Assembly (NCBI GenBank): GCA_008360975.2
Contig: CM039192.1
Coordinates: 14,323,242 to 14,387,241, forward strand
Direction: 5' to 3'
Origin: Lichenostomus cassidix
Taxonomy: Eukaryota > Chordata > Aves > Passeriformes > Meliphagidae
DNA: 64,000 nt
The notes under the pieces were generated by a model that was not told the origin of the DNA, did not search any database, and was given only the letters and a program-made list of their open reading frames with translations. Below, piece after piece: positions 36,906 to 47,694 of the stretch (position 1 is its first letter; each line of letters opens with the position of its first letter). The translations under genes and the position numbers were made by a program.

Positions 36906-39900
36906 GGCAGGCCGTACCTTCCTTGCACTGGAACCCAATAAATGTGAGGAAATAGCCACCAATTAAGGCTTTTTGTATAAATTAATATGGAGCCCAGTTC
37001 AGGTTGATTAAAATAGTTTGAATGTCTCCAAAACTATGAGTCAACAGGTTTAATTACATTGATATGCCAAAGGATATGGAAATACCTACTTGTCTTTAGC
37101 ATAGGAATCTAATAAATCCCAATTTGTTGTGTTTTATAAAATTTGTACATGTGTCCTGAAAACACAGACTGCATCTTTTGGAAGCATTCCCCTTTTGGGG
37201 GCCCATGGCTGCTTGCCTAAAGGGCTGGGGTCATCTTACTGATGTTTGCTCAAGTATTTGCAGTTTACATCACTCCACAGAAATATGCACCTAAATTCTT
37301 TTTTTTCCTCCTAAATAATGATCATAAACATCTAGTGGAAATCTTCAGGGGTCAAAAAATATGAAGACAACTGACTGTTGCACTTCCTTTGCTGAAAATA
37401 CTCTGTGAGTTCAAGAAGAAGTGAAGCTACACCACTGAGCCTACAGAGCTCCATTTGAAGTGCCACCTGCAGTGGTGGTTTATGAGATGAGGTTTGCTCT
37501 CCTACAAGTTATAATGAGACCACCCAGCCCCAACTGCATATGCCATGGATTAGAATTCAGATGGTAATAATTTCTCACTATTACCAAGGCCAGATTTGAT
37601 CTGGTTATGCAAAAGATGAGTTCCAATCGTGCTCTGACTCTCCCCGGTCTACAGCTTCCAGAGAAACTTTCTTAGACAAGTCAATGAATTTTTCTCCCTT
37701 GAGGAGAGTCTGGGATCATGAAGTTACTTTCCCTGAAGCCATGAGGACTGTGTCCATAATTTGGATTACATGCTTAAGAAAGGACTTGCAGGAAGGAATT
37801 GTAATATGCTTTTGGTATGTAGCAGCAGCAGAGGACCATGGTTTCTGGCTTCCTTCAGTTTGCCATATTCCCACACCAGTTGTTTTGTTAAAAAATAATG
37901 TAATGCTCAATATCATTTGCAATTTTACTGAGAGGAATTAAACAAAATTGGAAGAATATCTGGAAACCAAAGGTGTTTTTAGCAACAAAATGCAGTGTTT
38001 TAAAGTAGAAAAAATGCCAAGAAACAAAACAAAAGGTGAAATGAAAGGGAAGTTGAATGATAGGGAAACAGGTTTAAGCTTGTCAGGGAAATGCCCTGTT
38101 TTAATATGGGCACATTTGTTAAAGTGTATAAATAAATATATGTAAATATATGTAAATAGTTCCCTGAAGTGAATAAGAAATTACAATTAAAAGTATAGAC
38201 AAAGTTATTAATTGAAACTAATGATAAACCCAACCTTTGTCGTTACAAGCTTTACTTCAGCCACAGAAACTCAGGTAAAAAATCTGAGAAGCAATTTAGG
38301 GCTGCCGTGCTGGCTTGTTGCATTGCAGAGACAAGAACCCACTTATTCAGAGAAATGCCCCTTGGTGTCTTGGAAAGAAGGCAGTGGAATGCCCACCTAG
38401 CAGGTACCCCTTCTAGGGCCTGCAAACTGGAAACCAGAGGAAGAGTTTTCTGAGACATTAACAGTGTCAAACTAGCTGCCAGTGCTACAGCAAAAAATAA
38501 TGGTGTGCAACTTGCCCTTGATCAATAATGGGCAGAAAAACACACACAGTAAAGAGTGTTTAACAAGACTGCTTCTGGTTGAGCATTCTCTGTGGCTCTG
38601 GCCCAGCTGGCTCGTGCCTGGACCTGATGGAAGACCTGCATTAAACACACTGTTGTTGGCCAAGGTCTGGTTTCAGCTTGAAAAAGTGAAGTGCAGGCTT
38701 TCATGCAAACTTTGTGCTACCAGCTTTGGTTTGTGTGTGCTTGTTTGACAGTTGCTATATTGAAGAGAGTTAGTGACCCAAACATTAAAAAGAAGTTGTG
38801 CATTTGTGGTGTGGGAGACCTCTGGATTTGCACCTTGGGTCTGTAGAGGGGCTGCTCTCAGGCTGCCGTCCTCATCATCACCTTAGCACATGGCTACAGG
38901 AGTAACTAGTTTGGGAGAAATACATCCTTAATGTCACAATCTTCCATTTAATGGAAATGTGAATGTGGTGCTGTCTGTTTAACAAGCTAAAAGAACAAAT
39001 TTCATAGTATCTCTCATACAAACCTCAGAACTTGATTCTCCTTTTACTAATGCAGGTATAAATCACCACTGAAGTCAACAGAGTTATTTCAGCTTTAATT
39101 CTGGGACATATGAGAGGAGATTGAGGCCCTTAAGGTATTTGGTATCTAGGCTATCTTTACTGATACACTGCCATGATCAGAAAGCTCTCCTCCTTTACAG
39201 GGAAAAGATGAGGGGAAAAAGCAAAGTGACACTAATCTTTTCCGAATCAGGCTTTCCTCTTGGGTGTGACTACATGCAGAAAAGCTGGGATTTCCAGGTG
39301 ATACTAATCAAAGATGGCAGAAGCAACTACAAAGCATACAAATAAAGCATCCAAGTTTCGTGTACTAAACCAACCATGACAGTACTCACAGAATAGCAGC
39401 TAGACTACAGTCAGCTGTGTTGCTGTGAGGGCCCCAGAACTTTATTGCGTGATAGTAACATGAAAACAAGCCATGCTATTATTATTAGCAACTACATAAT
39501 AAGATTAAAGCATAATGAACACTAATAGTTAGTTATCTTGCCTTATATATACTTTACACAGGTACCTTTTCTATCAGGAAAAATATAATTTCTATAGATG
39601 GTCTCACCAGAAAGCCTATAGTCTGTCCCAGCTTTTTTAAACTAGCTGCTCTCAGATGTGTGTTGTAATGTGTATGTGTATCTACATAGGAGTGGTAGGG
39701 GTGATTTCTGACAATTTTCTGTATCCTGACTGAATCCAATACACAGAGTCAGACTCGTCTTCATCACTACCAATGTAGAGACACAACACATTGTATTGAT
39801 GGACTTTAAGGTCCAATAGTTTCAACCAGAAAATCAGGCCTCTTGTTCTCCCTGCAGAGACAAATGAATATCAACCTACTTAATACTTAACCCTGTTGAA

Positions 39901-42900
39901 AAACTGAACTTGAGAGAACATCAGTTTGATGGTTCTCAGGTATCACAGTGTTAAACATAGGATAGTTATGTGGATGGATAGGAAGGGAGAGGCTAAGTTG
40001 GTGACACAGAGCACATAAATATTTAGCTGTCACCTAGTGCCCCTGAACTTACATTGCAAGCATGAGTTAAGGTATTTAAGTATGTAACCAAAAAATGAAT
40101 AGCATGTTGGTGTAATCCCTGAAGCTTGTTACCTTTCTCTAATGAGAAAAGACAGGAGAGAGCAACATGCTAATGTCAGTACCATGATGTTTCAGACCAA
40201 CAACCAAATAAAAACCTTACTTGTTCCATGTCTGGACAATGAAAGGTGTCAAGTAGTTTGACTCCATTATCGTTATCTGAACAAAAAATATTGGCTGTTG
40301 CAGCTGATTAAACTGAAGGAGATGCAAGCTTTGACCATGGTTCGGCAAGCATTGCAGAGCCTCCTCTAAGTAGTAGTTCACTCCTCTAAGTAGTTCCAGT
40401 GGAACTGGGTTGCCTTCAGTATTTACCAAAGGAGGGAGACTCATGGACATAATTTTTTTGCAACAGGAAGGCCCAAAAGGACATATCTGCAACCTAAAGA
40501 ACATTCATTAGAAAAGTTGATAGTGATCTTGTTCAGAATAAAACTTTTGGATAGAAAAAATATTCAATTATTGCTGGCAGGGTGGAGACAGTTACTCTTA
40601 AATATTTGCTGGAACACTTATCCTCCTGGCAAGTCACAGCAACAAGGAAAGGCTTTTAATCTTTCACAGGAATTTAAGAATCACTTAAAGTTCATAATAA
40701 GCATGCAGGGTGGGTGTTGCAGCCACAATTATATATACACAATTCTAAGATGGACTTGGTCTTATGGCATTTTGATTATGAGTTAGCTTTAACAAGAGGA
40801 TAATAGTTTGGGGTTTTTTTCCAACAGTTCTAGTATGTGCTTTTCATGACAGAAGACCCAGTATGAAATTTCCCTAAAGGAGATCAGGGAGCCTACTGAT
40901 GGCCTGGGGATCTCATTCACTATTCCTGTTATCCGACTGTCTCGATGTGCTGACAACAGACGTGCTCACATCTGTGACCACATAGGTCACATCTTGTTTT
41001 CCAAAGATGCATCCTCTCATGGGAGCTCTGTCACAGGATAACTTTTTCTCCTACTTGATAATGATGAGCTCCTTCTTGTTGCTTTCCCCTGTACCCATTT
41101 TCCAGTCAATCCCCACACAACTGTTTTTCTTAGCACAGTTCTGTCTGTATGTGCACATGTGTGTGAGCTCCAAAGGTTCTTAACCCTCTTGTCTTCATCC
41201 ACAACTTTTTGCTGCAACCCATGTTTTTAGATCTAAGCCTCTGGTTTTGCAAAATAGAGGGGTCATGGATTCACCTGTGTTTCTCTCAGCAGAAAGACTG
41301 GCTGGGGCATTTTCTCCCACATCTCCTCTTTTTGTCCTCTCCTTGTTTTCCCTTGTGACTGCGGTCTTTGCAGAGTGGTGGTGAATGACTTTTAATGAGT
41401 AGAGGCAAAGGTACCGACTTCTTTGCAAAAGAAGAATGTCTTTGAGCCAGAGCCTGATGAGAGGTTTTCTGCTGCAAACTTAACTTGACGTCTCCAAAAC
41501 TTTGCTTCTAATCTTCTGCTCTCACAGGTACAGCTGACCTGTTCATACCAAAACTGAAAACGTGGCACTAATTTCTCATCCTAAAAGTTCATCCAATCTA
41601 GTCAGCTTGGGGTTTGGAAGGAGCTCTGGCAGCAGCCCTTCAGCTACAGTATGGGCATGTCTGCTGAGCACTAAGGCAGCTACTTGGAACACAAAGTGTA
41701 AGCTTTGCTTATTTGCCTTTCCCTTGCTAAATTACAGAGAGTCCTCCAGAGTTTTCTCCAAAGTTTTATGAAAATCATCTGGTAGGGCATCTAAAGATTT
41801 AATGTAGTAAACAAGTAACCAAAAATCTGCAGCTTAGAAGGCCAGATTTCAATTTGATTTATTTTATAATCCATTGAGTTTCACTGGTGACAGTGGTTTT
41901 GTACAGGTTATAAGTGCAAAAAAAATGTGACCCAGAGAAAGGCTTTATGCTCATCTTTGGCAAATGCTGTATCCCATCTGTTTGTCACTATTAGAACATT
42001 TCTTCATTGGCAGATGAAAAACAAAATGTACCAAAGGATGCCGTAAACTATTCCATACTATCATCAGCACAACCAAACACAAGCAGTCATTACTGTGGTA
42101 ATGATGTAGCCTCTCACTTTGGAACTGTCAGAGGCCTTCAACCCAACACATTCAGCGACTAAACGGTATACTTGGGGCACAGGAAATGTGAAGTCTTTGG
42201 AAGAGGAAACAAGAGAAATGATTGCATGTCTCTTTACTATATTCTATTTAGAAAATAGTGTCTTGTGATACAAAATTCTTACTTTGTGGCTCTTCTTATT
42301 ACTTAAGTATTTTTTTATGTCAGGCAAAAAATTGAAAGCTCAAGATACTGTATCTTTATATTGTACATCTGTTTTATCCCCCAATCGAGTTGAGATGAAA
42401 TGGGATAAATGATAGCATTTAAAAATAACCAGTATTTGTAGTATCTCCTCTGTGAGCTCCTAAGTGAAGTTCAGAATAGGTTCTGAGCAGGCTGAAAGGG
42501 AGTTTTTTACAAGGGGCATTTAGAAGGACTGAAAGATTTGTATAATCTGTTTAAACTTGAGATATCCTCTTGCTGGTGAGCTGTTTTCTGATGACAATAT
42601 ATAGATGTCTCTTGTCCATGAAGGATACAGAATCCCTCCCTCAGTGACAAATATGTGCCAGAGATTTTAGCTAACTTCCAATTATTCTTGAAGATTATGG
42701 ATGTAGTTATTTCAAAAACCAAACTACCCAGCTGCAGTTGCAAATTTTTATTTGCAATATTGGAAGCTGTATTAAAGCCTGGCTAAAAGCTAACTTCCAG
42801 CTTGAGTAACCATGCTTTGAAAATTGTTTCTAAATTCCTCATCTGTAGAGCTTTAACAAGCTCTTTAAGGGGGATGGGAACATGGATTTAGAAAAGTGCA

Positions 42901-43527
42901 CAGCACATGCTGTGTCATGAGTATAACTCAAACAGTTGTTTTGTGGTATGTAAAGGGTTAGCTCTGCTTATGGAAAGGAAGTGTTGATTCTTTTGCAGGA
43001 GAGGGAGACCCTTGATCTAAGAGTAGTGATGATGCCCCTTTGTACCTCCACCTTATAGCATATTTACCAGTCCCTGGGGGGGAGACAATATGAGCTCCTC
43101 AACTCCACTGGCAAAAGTAAAACACACAAACCTCCATTCACTCAAGGGAAAGGTTCAGCACTAAACACTAAGTCTGTGACTGAACTCACTTCTGTGGTGT
43201 TTGGAAGGTACAATTTGAAATACACCTGCCAGGGTGGCATCAAGCCCCACGTGAAGCTGCTCAGGCCTCCAGCAGCACTGCCACCAACACGCTGTTAAAG
43301 CACATGGCTCCTTTCCAGCACCAACGTGTGATGCTGGAAGTGTCTAATACCATTCACAGAATTAGCCCGTGAATTTACTGCACAGAAATTACTCTGTGGT
43401 ATTCCAAGGGTGGCTGCACGCCACTCACTTCCCAGATAGTAAGCTTTCCATGTAGGCAAGCCCAAGTGCTGCTCTAAGCGATTTTAATGAATATTTAGCA
43501 ATCCGCCAGGTCATGGCAGCCCACTGC
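36906..43527. other. Intergenic, immediately upstream of URI1
   Basis: Unique AT-leaning sequence with only the palindromic repeat at 39.03 kb identified. No coding exon of an upstream neighbour such as CCNE1 was recognised. Confidence 0.55.
39031..39127. repeat. Ancient palindromic interspersed repeat (second family)
   Basis: The arms CTTGATTCTCCTTTTACTAA (left) and a GAGAGGAGATTGAGGCC block (right) are roughly inverted copies. The middle CACTGAAGTCAACAGAGTTA is a phrase I associate with a common old amniote palindromic repeat ('...gattctcctctcac...gaagtcaatggagtta...'). The degenerate copy suggests an old insertion. Confidence 0.5.
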
Positions 43528-43749
43528 AGAGATAGGACAAGGTGTAATGGGTGAAAATTGAACGAGGCGAAATTTAGGTTAGGTATTAGGAAGGAATTCT
43601 TTGCTGTGAGGGTGGTGAAGCCCTGGCACAGGTTCCCAGAGAGGCTGTGAATGCCCCATCCCTGGAAGCGTTCAAGGCCAGGTTGGGTGGGGCTTGGAGT
43701 AACCTGGTGTAGTGGAAAGTGTCCCTGTCAGGGGGATTAGAACGAAATG
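43528..43749 (+). mobile_element. CR1 LINE 3' end, outer element, left part
   Basis: This is recognisable CR1 3'-terminal sequence on the plus strand. It includes the block around ATTAGGAAGGAATTC, then GAGGGTGGTGAAGCCCTGGC, then a CCCCATCCCTGGAAG block, then the lead-in to the terminal part (GTGTCCCTGTCAGGGGG). The familiar closing stretch that should follow (CTTTAAGGTCCCTTCC) is displaced to 43970 by a second CR1 inserted here. It is 5'-truncated, as most avian CR1 copies are. Confidence 0.85.
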
Positions 43750-43969
43750 TGAATATTCAGATCAGAGAGTAAAACAAGTTTTTTTACAGTTAGGGTGATC
43801 AGGCATCGGAACAGGGTGCCCAGGGAGCTGGTGGAGTCACCATCCCTGGAGGCGTTTAAGAGGTGCCTGGCACTGGTGCTGGGCAATGTGGTTTAGGGGT
43901 TACAGGGGTAGTGCTGGGTTGATTTCGATCTTGAAGGTCTCTTCTAATCTTGATGATTGTAGGATTCTG
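43750..43969 (+). mobile_element. CR1 LINE 3' end, inner (inserted) element
   Basis: A second CR1 3' end of a different subfamily. It contains GGGTGATCAGGCATCGGAAC, then GGTGCCCAGGGAGCTGGTGG, then a CATCCCTGGAGGCGTTTAAG block, and ends with CTTGAAGGTCTCTTCTAATC and a GATTGTAGGATTCTG tail. It sits in the same orientation inside the outer CR1, so it is the younger insertion. A short forward ORF that starts at 43886 is translated repeat and not a gene. Confidence 0.85.
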
Positions 43970-44013
43970 TCTTTAAGGTCCCTTCCAAGGCAAACCATTG
44001 CATGGATCTGTGA
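43970..44013 (+). mobile_element. CR1 LINE 3' end, outer element, right part
   Basis: This is the displaced terminus of the outer CR1 (TCTTTAAGGTCCCTTCCAAG, then an AAACCATTGCATGGATCTG tail). It picks up where the left part stopped at 43749 and ends within a few bases of the start of the URI1 CpG island. Confidence 0.8.
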
Positions 44014-44720
44014 CTGCTCACCGCCAGCCGCCCTGCCAGTGCACACACACCGCCCAGAGCCGGCACCCCGAGGGCATTACCGTGCCAGCACCTGGCAGTT
44101 ACACAGGACACACCGCTGTCAGTCCGTGGGTCCCGGGTTACTGCAGGCCCATCTGAGCGCCTCACAGCCGCTACTCGGCTTTCAGACGCCGAGGCCTTGC
44201 CGCCTGGGACCTGCGCTCCCGAGCCCCGGGCCGCAGGGTAGCGGGGCGGCCCGGGCTGCCAGGAGCCCCGGGGGGTGCCGGACCCCGGCGCGGGGGCCGG
44301 GCCGGGCTGGGCAGGGGGTGTGGAGCGCCCGCCTCTCGCGGCTCGCAGCCGGGTGCCTCCCGCGGGCCGCGGGCGCGTACCCAGAGTGCAGCAGGCGGGC
44401 GGGCGGCGGCGCGGCCGGACCCAGCGCCGGCACCCGCGGCCGGCTCTCCCCCGGCGCAGCGGGAGCCGGGCCCAGGCGGCGGCGCGGCCCAGAATGCGAC
44501 ACTGAGATGCTTCTTCCCCCGGCAGCGGCGGCGCCCCGGGCCCAGGCGGCGGCGGCCCCCGCGTGGATGCGGCTCTGGAGCCGGCGCTTCGCCCTGCACA
44601 AACATTTCTATAGGACTCATTCGCCCTGCTGAGGAGATCGGCCCGGACCGGCCGCTTTCTCTGGCTCTGCCCCTTTCCCCGCTCCCCCCGAGACCGCCGG
44701 CGCGGCGCGGCGCGGCCCGC

Positions 44721-44795
44721 ATGGAGGCCCCCGGCGGCGGTGCCTCGCCGCTGAGCCCCGCGCTGGTGGGGCGGCTCCGCCGGGAGCACGAGAAG
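44721..44795 (+). CDS. URI1: URI1 coding exon 1 (start codon exon)
   Basis: This is the first coding exon of URI1, the unconventional prefoldin that scaffolds the URI/R2TP prefoldin-like complex and binds the RNA polymerase subunit RPB5. It gives 25 codons, beginning MEAPGGG and ending LRREHEK, followed by a donor reading GTAAAG (intron phase 0). The opening MEAP and the charged end, read just before VVTGCQ in exon 2, match my memory of human URI1 (MEAP at the start, REEQEKVVT at the junction). The alanine/proline-rich stretch in between is shorter here than in human. The start was chosen by that MEAP match and by its place inside a CpG island. The Kozak context is weak at -3 (C) but has G at +4. 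The reading frame stays open upstream to at least 44601 without another ATG. The last residues begin the first coiled-coil helix of the prefoldin fold. The very GC-rich sequence is typical of an avian first exon. Confidence 0.9.
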
Positions 44796-44861
44796 GTAAA
44801 GAGGGCACCGGGGCCGGGCCGGGGGGCGCGGGCCGGGCCGGGGGAACCGGGCGGGGGACGG

Positions 44862-44881
44862 CACGTGGCCGCGTGACGTCA
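44862..44881. promoter_or_regulatory. E-box (CACGTG) plus full CRE (TGACGTCA)
   Basis: CACGTG lies at 44862-44867 and the complete CREB/ATF palindrome TGACGTCA at 44874-44881. They are six bases apart, within 90 bases of the end of URI1 coding exon 1 and inside the CpG island. Both motifs are palindromic, CpG-containing and typically bound when unmethylated near transcription starts (E-box: MYC/MAX, USF, CLOCK; CRE: CREB/ATF). The positions are seen directly; binding is inferred. Confidence 0.55.
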
Positions 44882-44930
44882 CGGGCGGCGGGCCAGGCGG
44901 GCCGGGGGCACCGGGAGGACCTCCGGGACG

Positions 44931-44957
44931 GGGCTGGGCCGGGGCCGGGGCCGGGGC
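44931..44957 (+). repeat. GGGGCC-like hexanucleotide run, G-quadruplex-prone
   Basis: Four close G-runs separated by CC or CT, including three consecutive GGGGCC units, lie on the URI1 sense strand in early intron 1. The pattern meets the usual sequence rule for an intramolecular G-quadruplex in the nascent RNA. More G-runs lie upstream (44811-44860). Confidence 0.6.
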
Positions 44958-44967
44958 CGCGCCCCCT

Positions 44968-45075
44968 GAGACACCGGCACACCGGGCCCCAGACACACCG
45001 GCCTCCTGAGACACAGCGGCCCCCGAGACACCGGCCCGGGGCACACCGCCCCCGGGCCACACACACCGCCCGGGG
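44968..45075 (+). repeat. Degenerate ACACCG-rich tandem array
   Basis: Variants of a GAGACACCGGC / CACACCGCCC motif recur about seven times in roughly 105 bases directly after the GGGGCC run. This is a degenerate minisatellite-like patch within the CpG island and has no coding meaning. Confidence 0.5.
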
Positions 45076-47658
45076 AGCGAGGCCCTGCCCGCGCCCCTCG
45101 CCCCGGTGCTGCCCAGGCGCGCCCTTGAACGCGTGTTTTCATCCTTCTCTCGCCTCTCCGTGATTTCTCAGGCCTCGGGACAGTCACACCTCCAAAGTGC
45201 CCGCGCAGGGCCCAGCTGTGTCTAACCTGCGTCATGCCGGGGCAGCGTGCTCCTGGGCCAGCTTGAAGAGAGGGTGTATCAAAACTTAAATGTTCTCGAC
45301 TTGCCTTAAAATCGTTGGTTATGTCTGAAATGGGTTTCACAAAACCGGAGTCTTATGTAGAAATTATTGCCAGGAGTTCAGAGGCTGGTGCCACCTGAGA
45401 CCGTAGCACAAAACGCAGGATACATTCCCCTGTAGATGACTCTTGATGATCAGGTGGGCCCTGCAAACTTGAGGAGTGCGATTTGGGGCTGGTAGGTTCC
45501 TGCCTTGCAGTGAGCTCTGTGTGGGTGCAGCAGTCACTGTGGAAGTACCTTGTGCTTATGTCCAGGGTGTTACTGACACAAACACGTTTGCCCAGGCTGC
45601 ACGCCTTTCACTTTTCCTGCTCATGAGATTAAAATTTTTTAAAGCAGATTCTAAGATGCACATTAGAGTTACTCAGTTACAAGTGAGGAGTTTATTTTCA
45701 GCTTGTATTTTGTCTCAGGTTTAGTTAAAAAAAAAACTGAGTAACACCTGTGTGGTATAAGAGTGTGCCTTGTCTGGAATATTGTGTGCAGAATTGTGTC
45801 TACTTTCAAATACCCATTAGATCATTGCTAAAAGACCTGCGTGGCCAGCTGACCGTTAATGTGGATGAGCAGTAGGAGGATCTGCTGGAGCACTCTGCAT
45901 CATCCATTCTGCACGGATAGGAACCCATTATGCCAATAATTGGTGATAGTAACTTGTCTGCTTGGGCTCCTTCGGTTAATTTTCAAGGTGGTGGAATCTG
46001 GTGAAGGGTAATTTCCCTGGTACATTAGTGTCAGGCCTAATGTGTAAGCACACGTCTGCCATAGCCACAGAGAATTATTCCCAGTTCATGGTAAGACCCC
46101 TCTGTAAGCAAGTTTAAGACTCTTCTTAAACAGATCTGCTCCAGTGGAAAAGAGGCCCAGGAGACCATTAATTAAGCCTCTGTTAGGCTGATGTACCAAA
46201 GTTATATTTTATCATAGGGAAACTTTACATAATTTCTGCAAATTGGCTGAAAAAAATGGAACACTTCAGCTTCAATATGAAATTATACTAAAGAACTACA
46301 TATCTTGGTTACAATGGAGTGTCATGATGAAGATATAGGAGACTTTCCTTCTATGCAATGAATATATATAATTGGATTACAACGGTATTTTCAGTTACGA
46401 AAATATTGTATTTTAAGATAGAGGAGGTCTTTTCATTTCAGCTGCCTCTTCTCAGAGAGCCATATTTTTCTCACAAAATCACTGAAGTTGAAGGCTCTTG
46501 TTTTGGTCTCTGCACAAAGATGAGGGGGAATTAGTTACCCAGTACTTTGGTAAACTAGTAATTGTAGTGTGAGAATCATAGCAAATGTGTTGCTTAGCCA
46601 GAACGGTATCTCGATGTACTGACATTTAAGCAGGAAAATACATTTCTTTTTATTACTGGGATGTTGTGCTGTCCCAGTGATGCTTGATTAAGTATAAGGA
46701 AACCAGTTTATTCCCATTAATCTGAAAGCAGCCTTTAGTGGAATCATGGAACATGGCAGTACCTATCTGCAGGATTAAAGATAATATTTGGTTATTTTAA
46801 TACCTGGGCCATTGTACAACCCTGGTTCTGCTATGGGTTTGAGCTTTTAACTGCTAAAGAGCTGCCCTGGAGAAATTGAGAACTGAGGCTTCCTTCCTGC
46901 TTAAAAATACTAAAAGAACAGGATGTTCAGGACTTTCTGTCTTTAATCTGATGGAGGCTGCAACTTCCAGGTTTAGGACCCCTGGTGAAAAGTAATTTTA
47001 ATTCTTGTTTAGGACTGCTTGCCTGTTGGACAGATTTCATCTTGTTAATTTGTGGTGATAGTAAGACCAAACTGTTAAAAGCAATTTTCAGTGCTCCTAC
47101 TAAAGGCACTTTGTATAAAAACATGACTTAGAATGTGTATCTTGGGGATAAATTATAGAAGAATACCTAGTAATTTTCATGATAAAGACCATCATTGGAA
47201 GCACAATGCCTGCGTAAAGTTTTGAATATTTCTGTAAGAAGAATATAATGTATGTATCATGGATTACTTGCAAAAGCAATATATGTTAGCTGAAAATACT
47301 GCAGTAAATCTATTGCAAGTTAGTACAGGAATTATAAAATGAATATTTAAATAGGAGGTTTCTCATGTTATAGGGCTTGCGTTTAAACATAATATTTGAT
47401 ATACATTTATTCCTGCAATCAAGTGGGTTGGGATTACTAACTGATGGGAAGCTGACAAGTCAGATGTGTATGATTTGGAAAGACTTGTGTAGACAGTGAA
47501 TTTACAGTGGGATGATATGTTCTATAGTTCCTGAGCAGTGCAACGACGATACGTGTAATGGGAGACATTACAGAACCAATTAGACCCAAGGGACATTTGC
47601 AGAGTGCAGACAGAGGCACGGAGAATCTATAGGATTCCAGTAGTAGATGGCAATATGA

Positions 47659-47694
47659 TTTTTTTTTTCTTTTTTTTCCTTTTTTTTTTTTTTA
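47659..47694 (+). repeat. T-rich homopolymer tract in URI1 intron 1
   Basis: Runs of 8-14 T separated by C or CC over 36 bases. Confidence 0.85.

Larger units (their letters stand above)
44020..45130 (+). promoter_or_regulatory. URI1: CpG island / URI1 promoter and 5' region
   Basis: The sequence switches abruptly from ordinary composition to dense GC and CpG at about 44.02 kb and fades by about 45.13 kb. The URI1 start codon lies inside it at 44721. No TATA box is evident at a fitting distance, so this looks like a dispersed, housekeeping-type promoter, in keeping with the broad expression of URI1. The 5' UTR probably begins within about 44.5-44.7 kb, but the transcription start cannot be placed from sequence alone. 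CpG islands of this sort can fire in both directions, so an antisense transcript is possible but not shown. The left edge abuts the tail of a CR1 element. Confidence 0.8.

Noticed and set aside
43886..44632. 248-codon plus-strand ORF just before URI1
   Set aside because: Its first part is translated CR1 tail and the rest is GC-island sequence. It is in a different frame from URI1.
43944..45062. 372-codon minus-strand ORF opposite URI1 exon 1
   Set aside because: It is a low-stop artefact of the URI1 CpG island, rich in Gly, Pro, Arg and Ala, and its end overlaps CR1 sequence.
45770..45900. Phrase like CR1 ('ctggaatattgtgtgcagaa')
   Set aside because: Only about 25 bases look like CR1 and the flanks do not continue the consensus.
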